Notes under the pieces: generated by a model | The model's database searches: none | Told to the model about the DNA's origin: nothing | The model's input: only the letters and a program-made list of their open reading frames with translations | Program-made: the position numbers and the translations under genes | Origin: Occallatibacter riparius | Lineage (GTDB): Bacteria > Acidobacteriota > Terriglobia > Terriglobales > Acidobacteriaceae | Direction of reading: 5' to 3' | NCBI RefSeq assembly: GCF_025264625.1 | Contig: NZ_CP093313.1 | Location: forward strand, 5,022,001 to 5,086,000 | DNA: 64,000 nt | Part shown: positions 1 to 8,010 of the stretch, in pieces | How positions within the stretch are numbered: the stretch's first letter is position 1 | Layout: every line of letters starts with the position of its first letter

Positions 1-22
1 TCAGCCCTTCAATGAACTCAAA

Positions 23-313
23 TCAACGAGTCGCCAACTGAACTTCTGGAACCTCAACTTCCAACCACTCGACCACGTAATGGTCAACCGACTCAACCCT
101 AATCTCGCCAAAATCGAAACTCGTCGTTACAGGTAATGGCATTGGCTCACCATCTTCAGCGATTGCACTTAGGTAAAGTTCCAAGCATTCCTTCATCATC
201 GCCCGCATTTCATTCAGGTCGTCGCCTACTGAACCAGCTCCTGGTATATCCGGCGAAAAGCCGGAGTAGTTGTGCTCCAGATGCTCATAAACGACCATGA
301 ACTTCTGCTTCAT
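23..313 (-). CDS. HicB-like antitoxin-type protein
   Basis: A 96-aa protein with the N-terminal fold signature of the HicB family (a partial RNase H-like fold, here with GFSPDIPGAGSVGDDLNEMRAMMKE). HicB proteins neutralise the HicA mRNA interferase. There is no visible C-terminal ribbon-helix-helix or HTH DNA-binding extension. The gene starts 6 nt after the nuoF stop with AAGGGAAG directly upstream, so it appears to be co-transcribed with the nuo operon. No hicA lies upstream, and only 22 nt remain downstream in the window, so a partner toxin cannot be excluded. It may be an orphan HicB-like protein. Confidence 0.75.
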   Translation of the reverse strand: MKQKFMVVYEHLEHNYSGFSPDIPGAGSVGDDLNEMRAMMKECLELYLSAIAEDGEPMPLPVTTSFDFGEIRVESVDHYVVEWLEVEVPEVQLATR

Positions 314-319
314 CTTCCC

Positions 320-1630
320 TTACACCACCGCCAACTCCACATGCTTGGCAAACGGGCACGGCTTCCCGTTCAAGTGATCCTCAAACTCTTTCCTGAACTT
401 CTTCACGAATCCCAACGTCGGCATCGCCGCCGCATCACCCAGCGGGCAGAACGTCCGTCCCATCATGTTCTCCGCGATATACCGGATGTTGTCGATGTCC
501 TTCTCCGTCCCGAAACCCGCGTGAAACCGCGTCAGCGACTTCTTCAGCCAATCCGTTCCCTCGCGGCACGGAATGCACCATCCGCAGCTTTCATGCTGAT
601 AAAAGCTGATCGTCCGCAGCGCGAACTCCACAATACAAGTCTGGTCGTCGATCACTACGACGCCGCCTGAACCCAGCATCGATCCGGCCTTGCCCACCTG
701 GTCGAAATCCATTCCCAGGTTCTCAATCTCTTCCGGCAGAAGCACCGGCGTCGATGACCCGCCCGGCACCACAGCCTTCAGCTTCCGCCCGCCGCGAATG
801 CCGCCGCCCACCTCGTAAATCATCTTCTTGAGGTTGTAGCCCATTGGCAGTTCATACACGCCCGGACGCTCAACATGCCCGCTCAACCCGAACAGCCTTG
901 TCCCGCCGTTGCGTTCGGTGCCCACCGCCGCATACTCGGCCGCGCCCATCGAAATCACATGCGGAACCGTCGCAATCGTCTCGGCGTTATTGATCACCGT
1001 GGGACCGCCATATAGGCCAACCACAGCAGGGAAGGGAGGCTTGATCCGCGGCACGCCGCGCTTGCCCTCAAGCGACTCCATCAGCGCCGACTCCTCGCCC
1101 ACCTCATACGCGCCCGCGCCCGTCTGCGTAATCACATTGAACTCGAAGTCCGACCCCAAAATGTTCTTGCCCAGGATGCCCTTCGCGTACGCATCCGCAA
1201 CGGCCCGCTCCATGATCTCCAGCAGGTAGCGATACTCGCCGCGCAGGTAGATGAACCCCACCTTCGCGCCGATCGCCAGCCCCGCGATCATCGTCCCTTC
1301 AATCACCGCATGCGGATCGTGCAGGAAAATCAGGTGGTCCTTGCAGGTGCCGGGCTCGCTCTCGTCGCCGTTCACCAGCACATACTTCGGCTTCGGGCTC
1401 TGCTTCGGCACAAACGACCACTTCAGTCCCGTCGGAAACCCCGCCCCTCCGCGCCCGCGCAGATTCGAGGCTTTCATCTCGTTGATCGTCCACTCGGGCC
1501 CCTGCGCCAGGCACTTCGCCAACGCCTGGTATCCGCCCAGCTCAACGTACTTATTGATGTCCGTCGCGCCCATCCCAAACCGGCGCGTCACAATCTTCAC
1601 TTCATCGGGATGCGAAACCAGCCTCGGCAT
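320..1630 (-). CDS. nuoF: NADH-quinone oxidoreductase subunit F
   Basis: A 436-aa NADH-binding subunit of complex I. It takes electrons from NADH onto FMN and passes them to an N3-type 4Fe-4S cluster. The FMN/NADH glycine-rich segment RGRGGAGFPTGLKW is near residue 58 and the cluster ligands are in ESCGWCIPC and TFCPLGDAA near the C-terminus. The segment usually written YICGEE in this family reads YEVGEE here, so the usual Cys is Val. The start overlaps the nuoE stop by one base (TGATG), which implies translational coupling. The length is normal for NuoF. No nuoG follows in the window; a HicB-like gene comes next. Confidence 0.97.
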   Translation of the reverse strand: MPRLVSHPDEVKIVTRRFGMGATDINKYVELGGYQALAKCLAQGPEWTINEMKASNLRGRGGAGFPTGLKWSFVPKQSPKPKYVLVNGDESEPGTCKDHLIFLHDPHAVIEGTMIAGLAIGAKVGFIYLRGEYRYLLEIMERAVADAYAKGILGKNILGSDFEFNVITQTGAGAYEVGEESALMESLEGKRGVPRIKPPFPAVVGLYGGPTVINNAETIATVPHVISMGAAEYAAVGTERNGGTRLFGLSGHVERPGVYELPMGYNLKKMIYEVGGGIRGGRKLKAVVPGGSSTPVLLPEEIENLGMDFDQVGKAGSMLGSGGVVVIDDQTCIVEFALRTISFYQHESCGWCIPCREGTDWLKKSLTRFHAGFGTEKDIDNIRYIAENMMGRTFCPLGDAAAMPTLGFVKKFRKEFEDHLNGKPCPFAKHVELAVV

Positions 1631-2142
1631 CAGCGACCTCCCCTTCCGTTGGCCTGTCCGCGATATCCCGCGATGATTCCCGGCACATGATCCGGCGTCA
1701 GCTCATCGTGAAAGTCGTAGTTCACCTGGATCGCCGGAGCCCAGCAGCACGCCCCAATGCACTCCACTTCTTCCAGGCTGAACACCCCGTCCTTCGTCAC
1801 TCCCTTGTGCCCGACCCCCAGTTCCTCCTGGAACCGTTCAAAAACTTCATACGCTCCGCGTAGCATGCAGCTGATATTCGTGCACACCTGCACGTTGAAC
1901 TTGCCCGCCGGCTTGAACCGCAGCATCGAGTAGTAGCTGGCCACATTCCGCACATCCAGTTGCGTCAGCGACAGCCGCTCCGCAATCTCGGCAATCGCCG
2001 CATCGCTCAGGTAGCCGATCTCGTCCTGCGCATACAGCATCATCGGAATCAGTGCCGACCGCTTCACGGGATACTTCTCGACCAGCGCGTCGAACCGCGC
2101 CGCGAGCTGCGGCGAAAAGATGCTCATCGTCTCCGCGCTCAT
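1630..2142 (-). CDS. nuoE: NADH-quinone oxidoreductase subunit E
   Basis: A 170-aa thioredoxin-fold subunit of the NADH dehydrogenase module of complex I, carrying the N1a-type 2Fe-2S cluster. The ligands are visible as CTNISC and, about 40 residues later, ECIGACC. I chose the ATG at 2142 because it forms a 4-nt ATGA overlap with the upstream small gene. A start 21 nt further upstream (2163) is also open but overlaps more. It lies between a 106-aa gene of unknown role and nuoF in a tightly packed minus-strand operon. Confidence 0.95.
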   Translation of the reverse strand: MSAETMSIFSPQLAARFDALVEKYPVKRSALIPMMLYAQDEIGYLSDAAIAEIAERLSLTQLDVRNVASYYSMLRFKPAGKFNVQVCTNISCMLRGAYEVFERFQEELGVGHKGVTKDGVFSLEEVECIGACCWAPAIQVNYDFHDELTPDHVPGIIAGYRGQANGRGGR

Positions 2143-2459
2143 GCCATCAACTCCCGCGCCCAAGCCTCAGCCACCATATCCATCTCTTCCTCGCGTTCAC
2201 CGGTTCTCAGCTGACCGGCCTCCGTCAATTCCATCAAACCGTCGCGCCCATCTTCGCGCCGCCACCGGACCTGCGCTCCATCCCGCACCAACTCCAGCCA
2301 GGCCGCGTCATGCCGAACCGTAATCCGTTCCTCGCCCAGCTCCACCGTGGCCTGCCGATTCCCATTCAACCCATGCGCCGCGGTGTAACTGCGGAGCAGG
2401 GAAGCCAGCGAAACCCACAGCTCGACATAAACCTGATCGTCCAGTTGAGTCACTCTCAT
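2139..2459 (-). CDS. Small conserved-looking protein inside the nuo operon
   Basis: A 106-aa soluble, acidic protein rich in Glu, Arg and Trp, with no membrane segment, cysteine cluster or recognisable domain. I do not recognise a family. It begins 45 nt after nuoD and overlaps nuoE by 4 nt (ATGA), so it is very probably translated with the complex I genes. It could be an assembly or stability factor, but that is inferred from position alone. The spacer upstream carries a short GGGAGTA repeat array. Confidence 0.65.
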   Translation of the reverse strand: MRVTQLDDQVYVELWVSLASLLRSYTAAHGLNGNRQATVELGEERITVRHDAAWLELVRDGAQVRWRREDGRDGLMELTEAGQLRTGEREEEMDMVAEAWARELMA

Positions 2460-2474
2460 CCAGTCGTAGGCGCT

Positions 2475-2505
2475 TACTACTCCCTACTCCCTACTCCCTG
2501 CCTCT
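2475..2505. repeat. GGGAGTA tandem array (family G)
   Basis: Read on the minus strand, this is a run of GGGAGTA heptamer-like units in the nuoD to small-ORF spacer. Similar GGGARYA arrays occur near 30022-30070, 43827-43884 and 47643-47672, always at gene borders. Confidence 0.6.
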
Positions 2506-3731
2506 TACCGGTCAATCTCGCCCAGCACAATGTCAATCGACCCAATCACCGCCACCACATCCGCCAGCAGCCGTCCCTTGCACATCGTCTCCAGCGCCTG
2601 CAGATCCGCAAACGATGGATACCGCATGTGGCACCGATACGGCTTCGGCCCACCGTCACTCACTATGTAGTACCCAACCTGTCCGTGCCCCGACTCGATC
2701 GATTGATACACCTCGCCCGCCGGCACCGGGAACCCTTCCGTCACAATCTTGAAGTGATGGATCAACGCCTCCATCTGCGTCTTCATCTCTTCGCGATCCG
2801 GAAGCAGAATCTTCGGCGCATTCGCCTTGATCGGCCCTTCCGGCATCCCATCCAGCACCTGCTGGCAGATCTTCACGCTCTGCCGCATCTCTTCCAGGCG
2901 GCACACATACCGCGCCCACACATCGCAATCATTCGAAACCGGCACCGTGAACTGGAACTTCTCGTAGCTCGAGTACGGCATGTCCCGCCGGACATCGAAG
3001 TCAATCCCCGAAGCCCGCATTACCGGCCCCGTAACGCCCAGTGCCAGCGCGTCCGGACCTGACAAATGCCCGATCCCCTTCAGCCGGTTCACAAAAATCG
3101 GATTCCCCGTCAGCAGGTTCGAATACTCGTCAATCTTCTCCGGGAACGTGGAGATAAAATTCTGCACCCGCTCCAGCCATCCCAGCGGCGGCTCCATGCT
3201 CAGCCCGCCAATGCGGATATACGACGTCATCATCCGCTGCCCGCTCACAGCCTCAAAGATGCGCAGCAAATCCTCGCGTTCCCGGAACGTGTAAAGGAAC
3301 ACCGTCAGCGCGCCAATATCCATGGCGTGCGTGCCCAACCATATAAGGTGCGAATTGATCCGCGTCAGCTCGCTCAGCAGCACCCGCAGCCACTGCGCCT
3401 TGGCCGGAATCTCCAACTCCAGCAGCTTCTCCACCGCCAGCGAGTAGACCAGGTTGTTGTTCATCGGCCCCAGGTAGTCCACCCGGTCCGTCAGCGGAAC
3501 CACCTGCTGATAAAACTTCGCCTCGCAGGTCTTCTCGATCCCCGTATGCAGATACCCAATCTCGGGATACATCCGCACCACGATCTCGCCGTCGATCTCC
3601 AGCACCAGCCGCAGGACGCCGTGCGTCGAAGGATGCTGCGGGCCCATGTTCAGCACCATGTGCTGATCGCGCGAGCCCTCCGCTGTCGGAGCCTGCAATA
3701 TAGGAGTGCCTACTTCGGGCAGCGTCGGCAT
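2505..3731 (-). CDS. nuoD: NADH-quinone oxidoreductase subunit D
   Basis: A 408-aa, 49-kDa-type subunit of complex I, evolutionarily related to [NiFe]-hydrogenase large subunits, that helps form the quinone site. The N-terminal signature NMGPQHPSTHGVLRL, with the quinone-site HPSTHG loop, is at about residues 28-42, and GEIDR is at the C-terminus as in the family. It is separate from nuoC, unlike the nuoCD fusion of enterobacteria. Upstream lies a 103-nt spacer containing two TTTA-centred palindromes. Confidence 0.97.
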   Translation of the reverse strand: MPTLPEVGTPILQAPTAEGSRDQHMVLNMGPQHPSTHGVLRLVLEIDGEIVVRMYPEIGYLHTGIEKTCEAKFYQQVVPLTDRVDYLGPMNNNLVYSLAVEKLLELEIPAKAQWLRVLLSELTRINSHLIWLGTHAMDIGALTVFLYTFREREDLLRIFEAVSGQRMMTSYIRIGGLSMEPPLGWLERVQNFISTFPEKIDEYSNLLTGNPIFVNRLKGIGHLSGPDALALGVTGPVMRASGIDFDVRRDMPYSSYEKFQFTVPVSNDCDVWARYVCRLEEMRQSVKICQQVLDGMPEGPIKANAPKILLPDREEMKTQMEALIHHFKIVTEGFPVPAGEVYQSIESGHGQVGYYIVSDGGPKPYRCHMRYPSFADLQALETMCKGRLLADVVAVIGSIDIVLGEIDR

Positions 3732-3765
3732 TAGAGATCGGCTCCTGTGGGGTCTGTCTGGTAGG

Positions 3766-3819
3766 TCCGGGCTTTAGCCCGGACAATCTGCCGCGCGAGA
3801 GGAAGGGGCTTTAGCCCCT
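3766..3819. repeat. Paired GGGCTTTAGCCC palindromes
   Basis: Two consecutive near-perfect palindromes lie between nuoC and nuoD: TCCGGGCTTTAGCCCGGA (3766-3783) and AGGGGCTTTAGCCCCT (3804-3819). They share the CTTTAG core and differ by compensated bases in the arms, so they look like a REP-type pair forming two RNA hairpins in the nuo transcript. Confidence 0.75.
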
Positions 3820-3834
3820 GAGGAAAACTCGCCA

Positions 3835-4338
3835 TTACCGGTACCCCTCCACCGGATAATCCTTCCGTAGCGGATGCCCAACCCACTCGTCCGGCATCAT
3901 GATGCGGCGCAGGTTCGGGTGCCCCTCAAACCGGATCCCGAACAGATCGAAAACTTCGCGCTCGTAGTAGTTCGCCCCCGGCCACACCGGTGTGATCGAG
4001 TCCACCGTCGGATCCGACTCATCCACCAGCACCGTGAGCCGAATCACATGCTTGTACCTGTGCGAACACGCGTGATACACCACCCGAAACCGCGGCGTAG
4101 AAGGGAACCAGTCCACGGCCGTTACGTCCTGAAATGCGTTGTATCCGGCCGCGATCAGCGTCTCGCACGCGCCCCTGATCTGGTCCTTCGCAATCGTCAG
4201 CGTCAGCTCACCGCGATCGAATCGCGCATCCGTCAGCGCATCCGCATTCCATCCCAGCAATGCCGTAACCGCCGGATGCTCCGCCATGCTCTCCAGAACG
4301 GCCGCCTTGCCGATCAGAGTCGTCTTAGCGTCCGCCAT
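3835..4338 (-). CDS. nuoC: NADH-quinone oxidoreductase subunit C
   Basis: A 167-aa, 30-kDa-type subunit of the complex I peripheral arm. The family signature is at the C-terminus: ANYYEREVFDLFGIRFEGH, then LRRIMMPDEWVGHPLRKDYP. The ATG at 4338 shares one base with the nuoA stop (TAATG), which fixes the start and rules out the longer open frame upstream, which is only antisense/shadow sequence of nuoA. A nuoB gene would normally stand between nuoA and nuoC but is absent here. Confidence 0.96.
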   Translation of the reverse strand: MADAKTTLIGKAAVLESMAEHPAVTALLGWNADALTDARFDRGELTLTIAKDQIRGACETLIAAGYNAFQDVTAVDWFPSTPRFRVVYHACSHRYKHVIRLTVLVDESDPTVDSITPVWPGANYYEREVFDLFGIRFEGHPNLRRIMMPDEWVGHPLRKDYPVEGYR

Positions 4339-4751
4339 TAAAGATCCGCCTTGTCCAGGCTCCAGTCCAGGATGCCCTTGCGCACGATGTAGTACAGGCC
4401 CACCGCGATGAATCCGAGATACACCAACATCTCCCAGAATCCGAACAGATGCGATCCGGTGATCGCGGGAAGCTTGCGGTAGATCACCGCCCAGGGCATC
4501 ATGAACACCGCTTCCACATCGAACAGGATGAACAGCATCGCCACCATGTAGAAGCGCACGCTGAACCGCTGCCGCGCGTCGCCCACGGCCACAATTCCAC
4601 ATTCATAAGCGGCCATCTTGGTCGCACTGTTCCGGTGCCGCCCGATAAACCACGACCCGGCCACCATCGCCGCACCCATGCCGAACGCCACCAGGATTTG
4701 CAGCAGGAGCGGCACATACTGCCAGTGGTAGGGAATCGATCCGCTATTCAT
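4338..4751 (-). CDS. nuoA: NADH-quinone oxidoreductase subunit A
   Basis: A 137-aa inner-membrane subunit of complex I with three hydrophobic segments (about residues 15-37, 65-90 and 100-125). It has the family loop YECGIVAVGDARQRFSVRFY with the conserved Cys and the membrane segment FILFDVEAVFMMPWAV. I placed the start at the ATG 4751, preceded by a G-rich stretch, rather than at the upstream in-frame start at 4823. It is the first gene of the nuo operon in the window. Confidence 0.95.
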   Translation of the reverse strand: MNSGSIPYHWQYVPLLLQILVAFGMGAAMVAGSWFIGRHRNSATKMAAYECGIVAVGDARQRFSVRFYMVAMLFILFDVEAVFMMPWAVIYRKLPAITGSHLFGFWEMLVYLGFIAVGLYYIVRKGILDWSLDKADL

Positions 4752-5089
4752 CGCGTGCAGCCCCCAAAAGTGACGAATTTGCGCGGTTGGCACAGAGAGA
4801 TCGTGCTCCCTTATTAAGCACAACCGCTGGTTTGAGCTTAGGTTTTCAACCTAGCTCCGGTCAAGGACGACACCTTAACTGCAAATCATGCATCAGATGA
4901 GATAACGAGGCACTGGGAACGGTGCAATCCAGTACCTCTAAGAAACAAGCTGATCAGATCACCCCGCCAACTAGGAGTGATCCTCATCACTTCGTTTCCC
5001 AGGCAGCGAACGCATAATCTGACCATTCCTGTTGTGGACTTAGGTACCTCGGTCATCTGAATACGTCAAAGAATTGGCCGAGGAATAAC
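4752..5089. promoter_or_regulatory. Divergent intergenic region, nuoA / small ORF
   Basis: 338 nt without a gene. It must hold the nuo promoter (minus strand) and probably that of the 5090 ORF. Two hairpin-forming sequences are visible: 4834-4857 (GAGC-TAGGTT paired with AACCTAGCTC around TTC, with one bulged T) and about 4975-4990 (AGTGAT-CCTC-ATCACT). I see no convincing sigma-70 hexamer pair. Confidence 0.4.
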
Positions 5090-5410
5090 ATGAGGATCAA
5101 CTGTATGATCGGGACCGCAGCTCAGCACCTCGCTTTCTCGGGATCTGCCTCAGCCTTCCCCTCCCAGGCCGCCTGCGTTCGGCGTCGTATCACTCCTCAA
5201 GCCGGACACGCACTCGAAAAACTTGGCCATGCCATCGAGTACCTCACCGACGAATTCATGAACGAAGAAGGGCAGCCGCCCTTCCGCCGCGACGGTCGCC
5301 TCGAAGCCATCGAACTCCTCATGGCCGCCAACCGCGAGATCTACTACCACTGCCCTGAAGTGCCGAGTTTCCGCACCCGCTTTTCAGCTTTCCTGCACCG
5401 CTTCGTTTAA
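5090..5410 (+). CDS. Small protein of unknown function
   Basis: A 106-aa protein. The N-terminal 40 residues are low-information, while residues 40-100 look conserved and helical (HALEKLGHAIEYLTDEF, then AIELLMAANREIYYHCPEV). I recognise no family. The ATG is preceded by GAGGAATAAC and the gene is followed at once by a good intrinsic terminator, so it looks like a monocistronic gene read divergently from nuoA. Confidence 0.7.
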   Translation: MRINCMIGTAAQHLAFSGSASAFPSQAACVRRRITPQAGHALEKLGHAIEYLTDEFMNEEGQPPFRRDGRLEAIELLMAANREIYYHCPEVPSFRTRFSAFLHRFV

Positions 5411-5433
5411 TCCGCCACTCCTCCTCCAAAACA

Positions 5434-5468
5434 AACGGGTCCAGCCCAATGGCCGGACCCGTTCTTTC
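5434..5468 (+). terminator. Intrinsic terminator
   Basis: A stem AACGGGTCC (5434-5442) pairs with GGACCCGTT (5455-5463), extended inside by GCC-CAAT-GGC, and is followed by CTTTCT. It ends the 106-aa ORF. Confidence 0.75.
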
Positions 5469-5689
5469 TGCCGTGCTTCTGCTCGTGCTCTTGCTATTCT
5501 TGCTGCCACTCCCGGTGGGAATCTGCTGTTAGGGTGCCCGTCCCCCCGGGTTAGCGACGCGCACACCGCGTGTTCCAGCAAGGCCGCGGGACCCCCGTCC
5601 CTGTTCGCCCCGGTCACTAGTGCCTCGACCCAGAGCGAAGATCGCTTCGCTCAATACAATGAAGAGCGGCTGCAACATTAGAGGCACGT

Positions 5690-6430
5690 TTGACTACTCG
5701 CCAGAAGAAAGCCGCGCCCGGCATAAACATCTCAAGATTGCTCGACCCACGTGCGCTTGAGCGATCGGAGATCGTTGCAAACGCCTGCATGAATCGCGAA
5801 TGAAATCTATTCGGCGCGAATAGTTACGAAGCAGATCTCGGGCTTGACCCCCTGAAATTTCTGGCCGATATTCTTCAAAACCAAGGGGAAGCTGCGTGGC
5901 TCGATCTTTGTTGCGGCGCCGGACGGGCATTGCTCCAGGCGGCCGCTGCCATCGAAGGAGCTGGCCCTGCCTCCCGAATCCAGTTGCTCGGTGTGGATCT
6001 CGTCCCCATGTTCGATCCCATACCAACTGGCCTGAGTCAGATCCGTCTGATTTCTGCATCCGTGGAGACATGGCAGACACAACAGCGGTTTGATCTGATC
6101 ACGTGTGTTCACGGCCTCCATTACATCGGCGACAAGCTTGGCCTTCTTCAGCGGGCGGCCCGATGGATGAGAGGGAATGGCCTCCTCATGGCGCACTTGG
6201 ACTATCGAAATCTGAGAATCACTGGCAAACAGCAATCCGGCGCGGTGATCGGCAAGGACCTCCGTCGCGCCGGATTTGAATACATGCCGGGTCGGCATCT
6301 GCTGATTCGAAAGGGCGCCACTACTCCCGTCGTCCTTCCTTACCGTTATTTGGGCGCTGACGATAGTGCTGGGCCTAATTACACCGGACAATCGGCTGTC
6401 GAGTCCTTTTATGAGAGGGTTCAGGTCTGA
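5690..6430 (+). pseudogene. SAM-dependent methyltransferase with in-frame TGA
   Basis: One reading frame runs from a TTG at 5690 (GAGG just upstream) to a stop at 6428-6430 and is interrupted only by TGA at 5801-5803 (codon 38). Before the stop the frame reads ERSEIVANACMNRE and after it NLFGANSYEADLGLDPLKF, then the motif I WLDLCCGAGRALLQAA and the DLITCVHGLHYIGDKLGLL segment of class I methyltransferases. Family members that I recall read MNRER here, so CGA to TGA is the likely single change. A shorter product could start at the TTG at 5930, but it would lack the SAM-binding glycine motif. I therefore call it a recent pseudogene or a recoded gene. Confidence 0.7.
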
Positions 6431-6514
6431 CTACCTATTTCCGGCCTCCCCATGCCTCGCGCAGCCTAATCCGGCGAGCAAATCCCTACTCAGCGCATTC
6501 GAACTCGCTTGGTC

Positions 6515-7879
6515 TCAGTGCGAATCCGCCCGAAGCCGCACAAATACCGAGACCCCCACTGGATCAGACCCGTAGATCGGTTTCAGTGGCGCGCCCACTC
6601 CATACGTCGATACTTGCGCACCCACTGCCGATGAGATGCCCGGCACCAGGCGAATCTCACGGTCATACCCAACCGTGTAGGCCTGGACATGGGTAAGCGG
6701 CTCCTCCTTGAATCCAGATGGCAGAGGATTCTCGCCTGCAACCAGCTCGTTGGATCTGCCGGCATTCTCGAGCCGGACCCACGCGTAGTTCTTCTCCAGA
6801 AACTTCACCGTCGACTCGAACAGATAGCTGTTTTCCTTCGCCGAGTCTTCCAGCGATCTGGTTCTGCCCCACACAGCGCTGCTGGCCCAGTTCCCATGCT
6901 GGAAAGGCTTGTTGTACATCACTGAGGCCGTGGTCCTGGCCTGGTCTTCGGAGGGAAACAGCGCCTCTGGGCTCGTGATGCGGCCATAGGAAAACTGCCC
7001 GCTCCAGTTCTGGCCCGGTTGCACCGTCAAGCGCGCCGACCAGGAATCGATCTTGCCCTGGTCGATATTCCACCGGAACTCATCTGGCTCCCTCCCGTGG
7101 AAGCCGCTCATTTCCACGCGGACCATGCGATGCGTGAATCCGGCCGTAACTACGTCGTTGGCAATATGCGTCGAGTCCTGCTGATGGTGCCCCAGCGTAC
7201 CGACCGGGTTTTCTGAAGCCGATGCGCGATGTGGGTAAGCTGTAGGGCCAATCGCTGGGTCACCCACAGGTGCCGCGTAGAACGTCAGAAGGCTCCGCTC
7301 ACCAATCGGCACATCGTACAGGGCGCCCAGTTCCATGAAGAAGTCGTGCGGATGCTGGGCATCTGCCAGCGGAACCCCGTATGCTGTCTCACCCTGCTGA
7401 AACAGCAGGGGGTACCGGCGATCCGTCACGGTGGCCGGCTCAAGGCTGAACATCGCGCGAAGGTTCAGTTGTCCCGGGCCAAGGGAACGCTGCGCCATGG
7501 GCATAAACCAATTCGTCGAAAAGAACTTGTCGCCGCCGCGTGGGCTTGTCTGCTGGGTATCCAGCAAGAATGCGTTCGCATGAAACATCAGCATCCAGCC
7601 GCCCTTCATCCACATAACCATCGGAGTTGGTGTGGAATTTGGCTCCGCACTTGTCCCTGAAGCCGCATGGTGCCTGACCTCCTGGATGAAGGTCTTCGGA
7701 TGCATCTGCTCCATCAGATCTCCCATGCCGCCGTGCATCCCGTGCATAGACTTGTCCGAGGGCATTTTCATCTGATCCGCCGACTCTTTTGGCGAACTCT
7801 GCTGGCTACTTAAAACAGCAGTCGAGACTGCGAACAAGATCAAAGCAAGAATCGAGATTTGTGAAAGCCGCATTCTCAT
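6515..7879 (-). CDS. Putative outer-membrane beta-barrel protein, Met/His-rich N-terminus
   Basis: A 454-aa exported protein. A signal peptide covers residues 1 to about 25, then comes a Met/His-rich stretch (SMHGMHGGMGDLMEQMHP) that could bind copper or another soft metal. The rest alternates polar and hydrophobic residues as in a beta-barrel and ends in GVSVFVRLR. A central HPHDFFMELGALYDV block and a second His-rich loop (TLGHHQQDSTHIAND) look conserved. Proteins of this type occur in Acidobacteria, sometimes near metal-resistance genes, but no such genes are adjacent here. The function is unknown. Confidence 0.8.
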   Translation of the reverse strand: MRMRLSQISILALILFAVSTAVLSSQQSSPKESADQMKMPSDKSMHGMHGGMGDLMEQMHPKTFIQEVRHHAASGTSAEPNSTPTPMVMWMKGGWMLMFHANAFLLDTQQTSPRGGDKFFSTNWFMPMAQRSLGPGQLNLRAMFSLEPATVTDRRYPLLFQQGETAYGVPLADAQHPHDFFMELGALYDVPIGERSLLTFYAAPVGDPAIGPTAYPHRASASENPVGTLGHHQQDSTHIANDVVTAGFTHRMVRVEMSGFHGREPDEFRWNIDQGKIDSWSARLTVQPGQNWSGQFSYGRITSPEALFPSEDQARTTASVMYNKPFQHGNWASSAVWGRTRSLEDSAKENSYLFESTVKFLEKNYAWVRLENAGRSNELVAGENPLPSGFKEEPLTHVQAYTVGYDREIRLVPGISSAVGAQVSTYGVGAPLKPIYGSDPVGVSVFVRLRADSH

Positions 7880-8010
7880 TCTTTACAGATGTATTCCTCG
7901 TCCTTCAGATGCGCACGCGCCTCGAAGGGGCGCACTCCAGCATGCCAGGAAAGTCTTGCTGGCGAAGCCTCCGCACTAGTTTTGACCAAATGAATTGAAT
8001 CGGACCGGAC

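Noticed and set aside
23-313. A full HicAB toxin-antitoxin pair
   Set aside because: No hicA is present upstream (nuoF is there), and only 22 nt remain downstream, so a pair cannot be claimed.
5384-5617. A minus-strand 77-codon open frame in the spacer after the small ORF
   Set aside because: No recognisable sequence, overlaps the terminator hairpin and lacks a Shine-Dalgarno.
5801-5803. Selenocysteine at the in-frame TGA of the methyltransferase
   Set aside because: Members I recall have Arg here, and no stem-loop suited to SECIS follows, so a nonsense change fits better.
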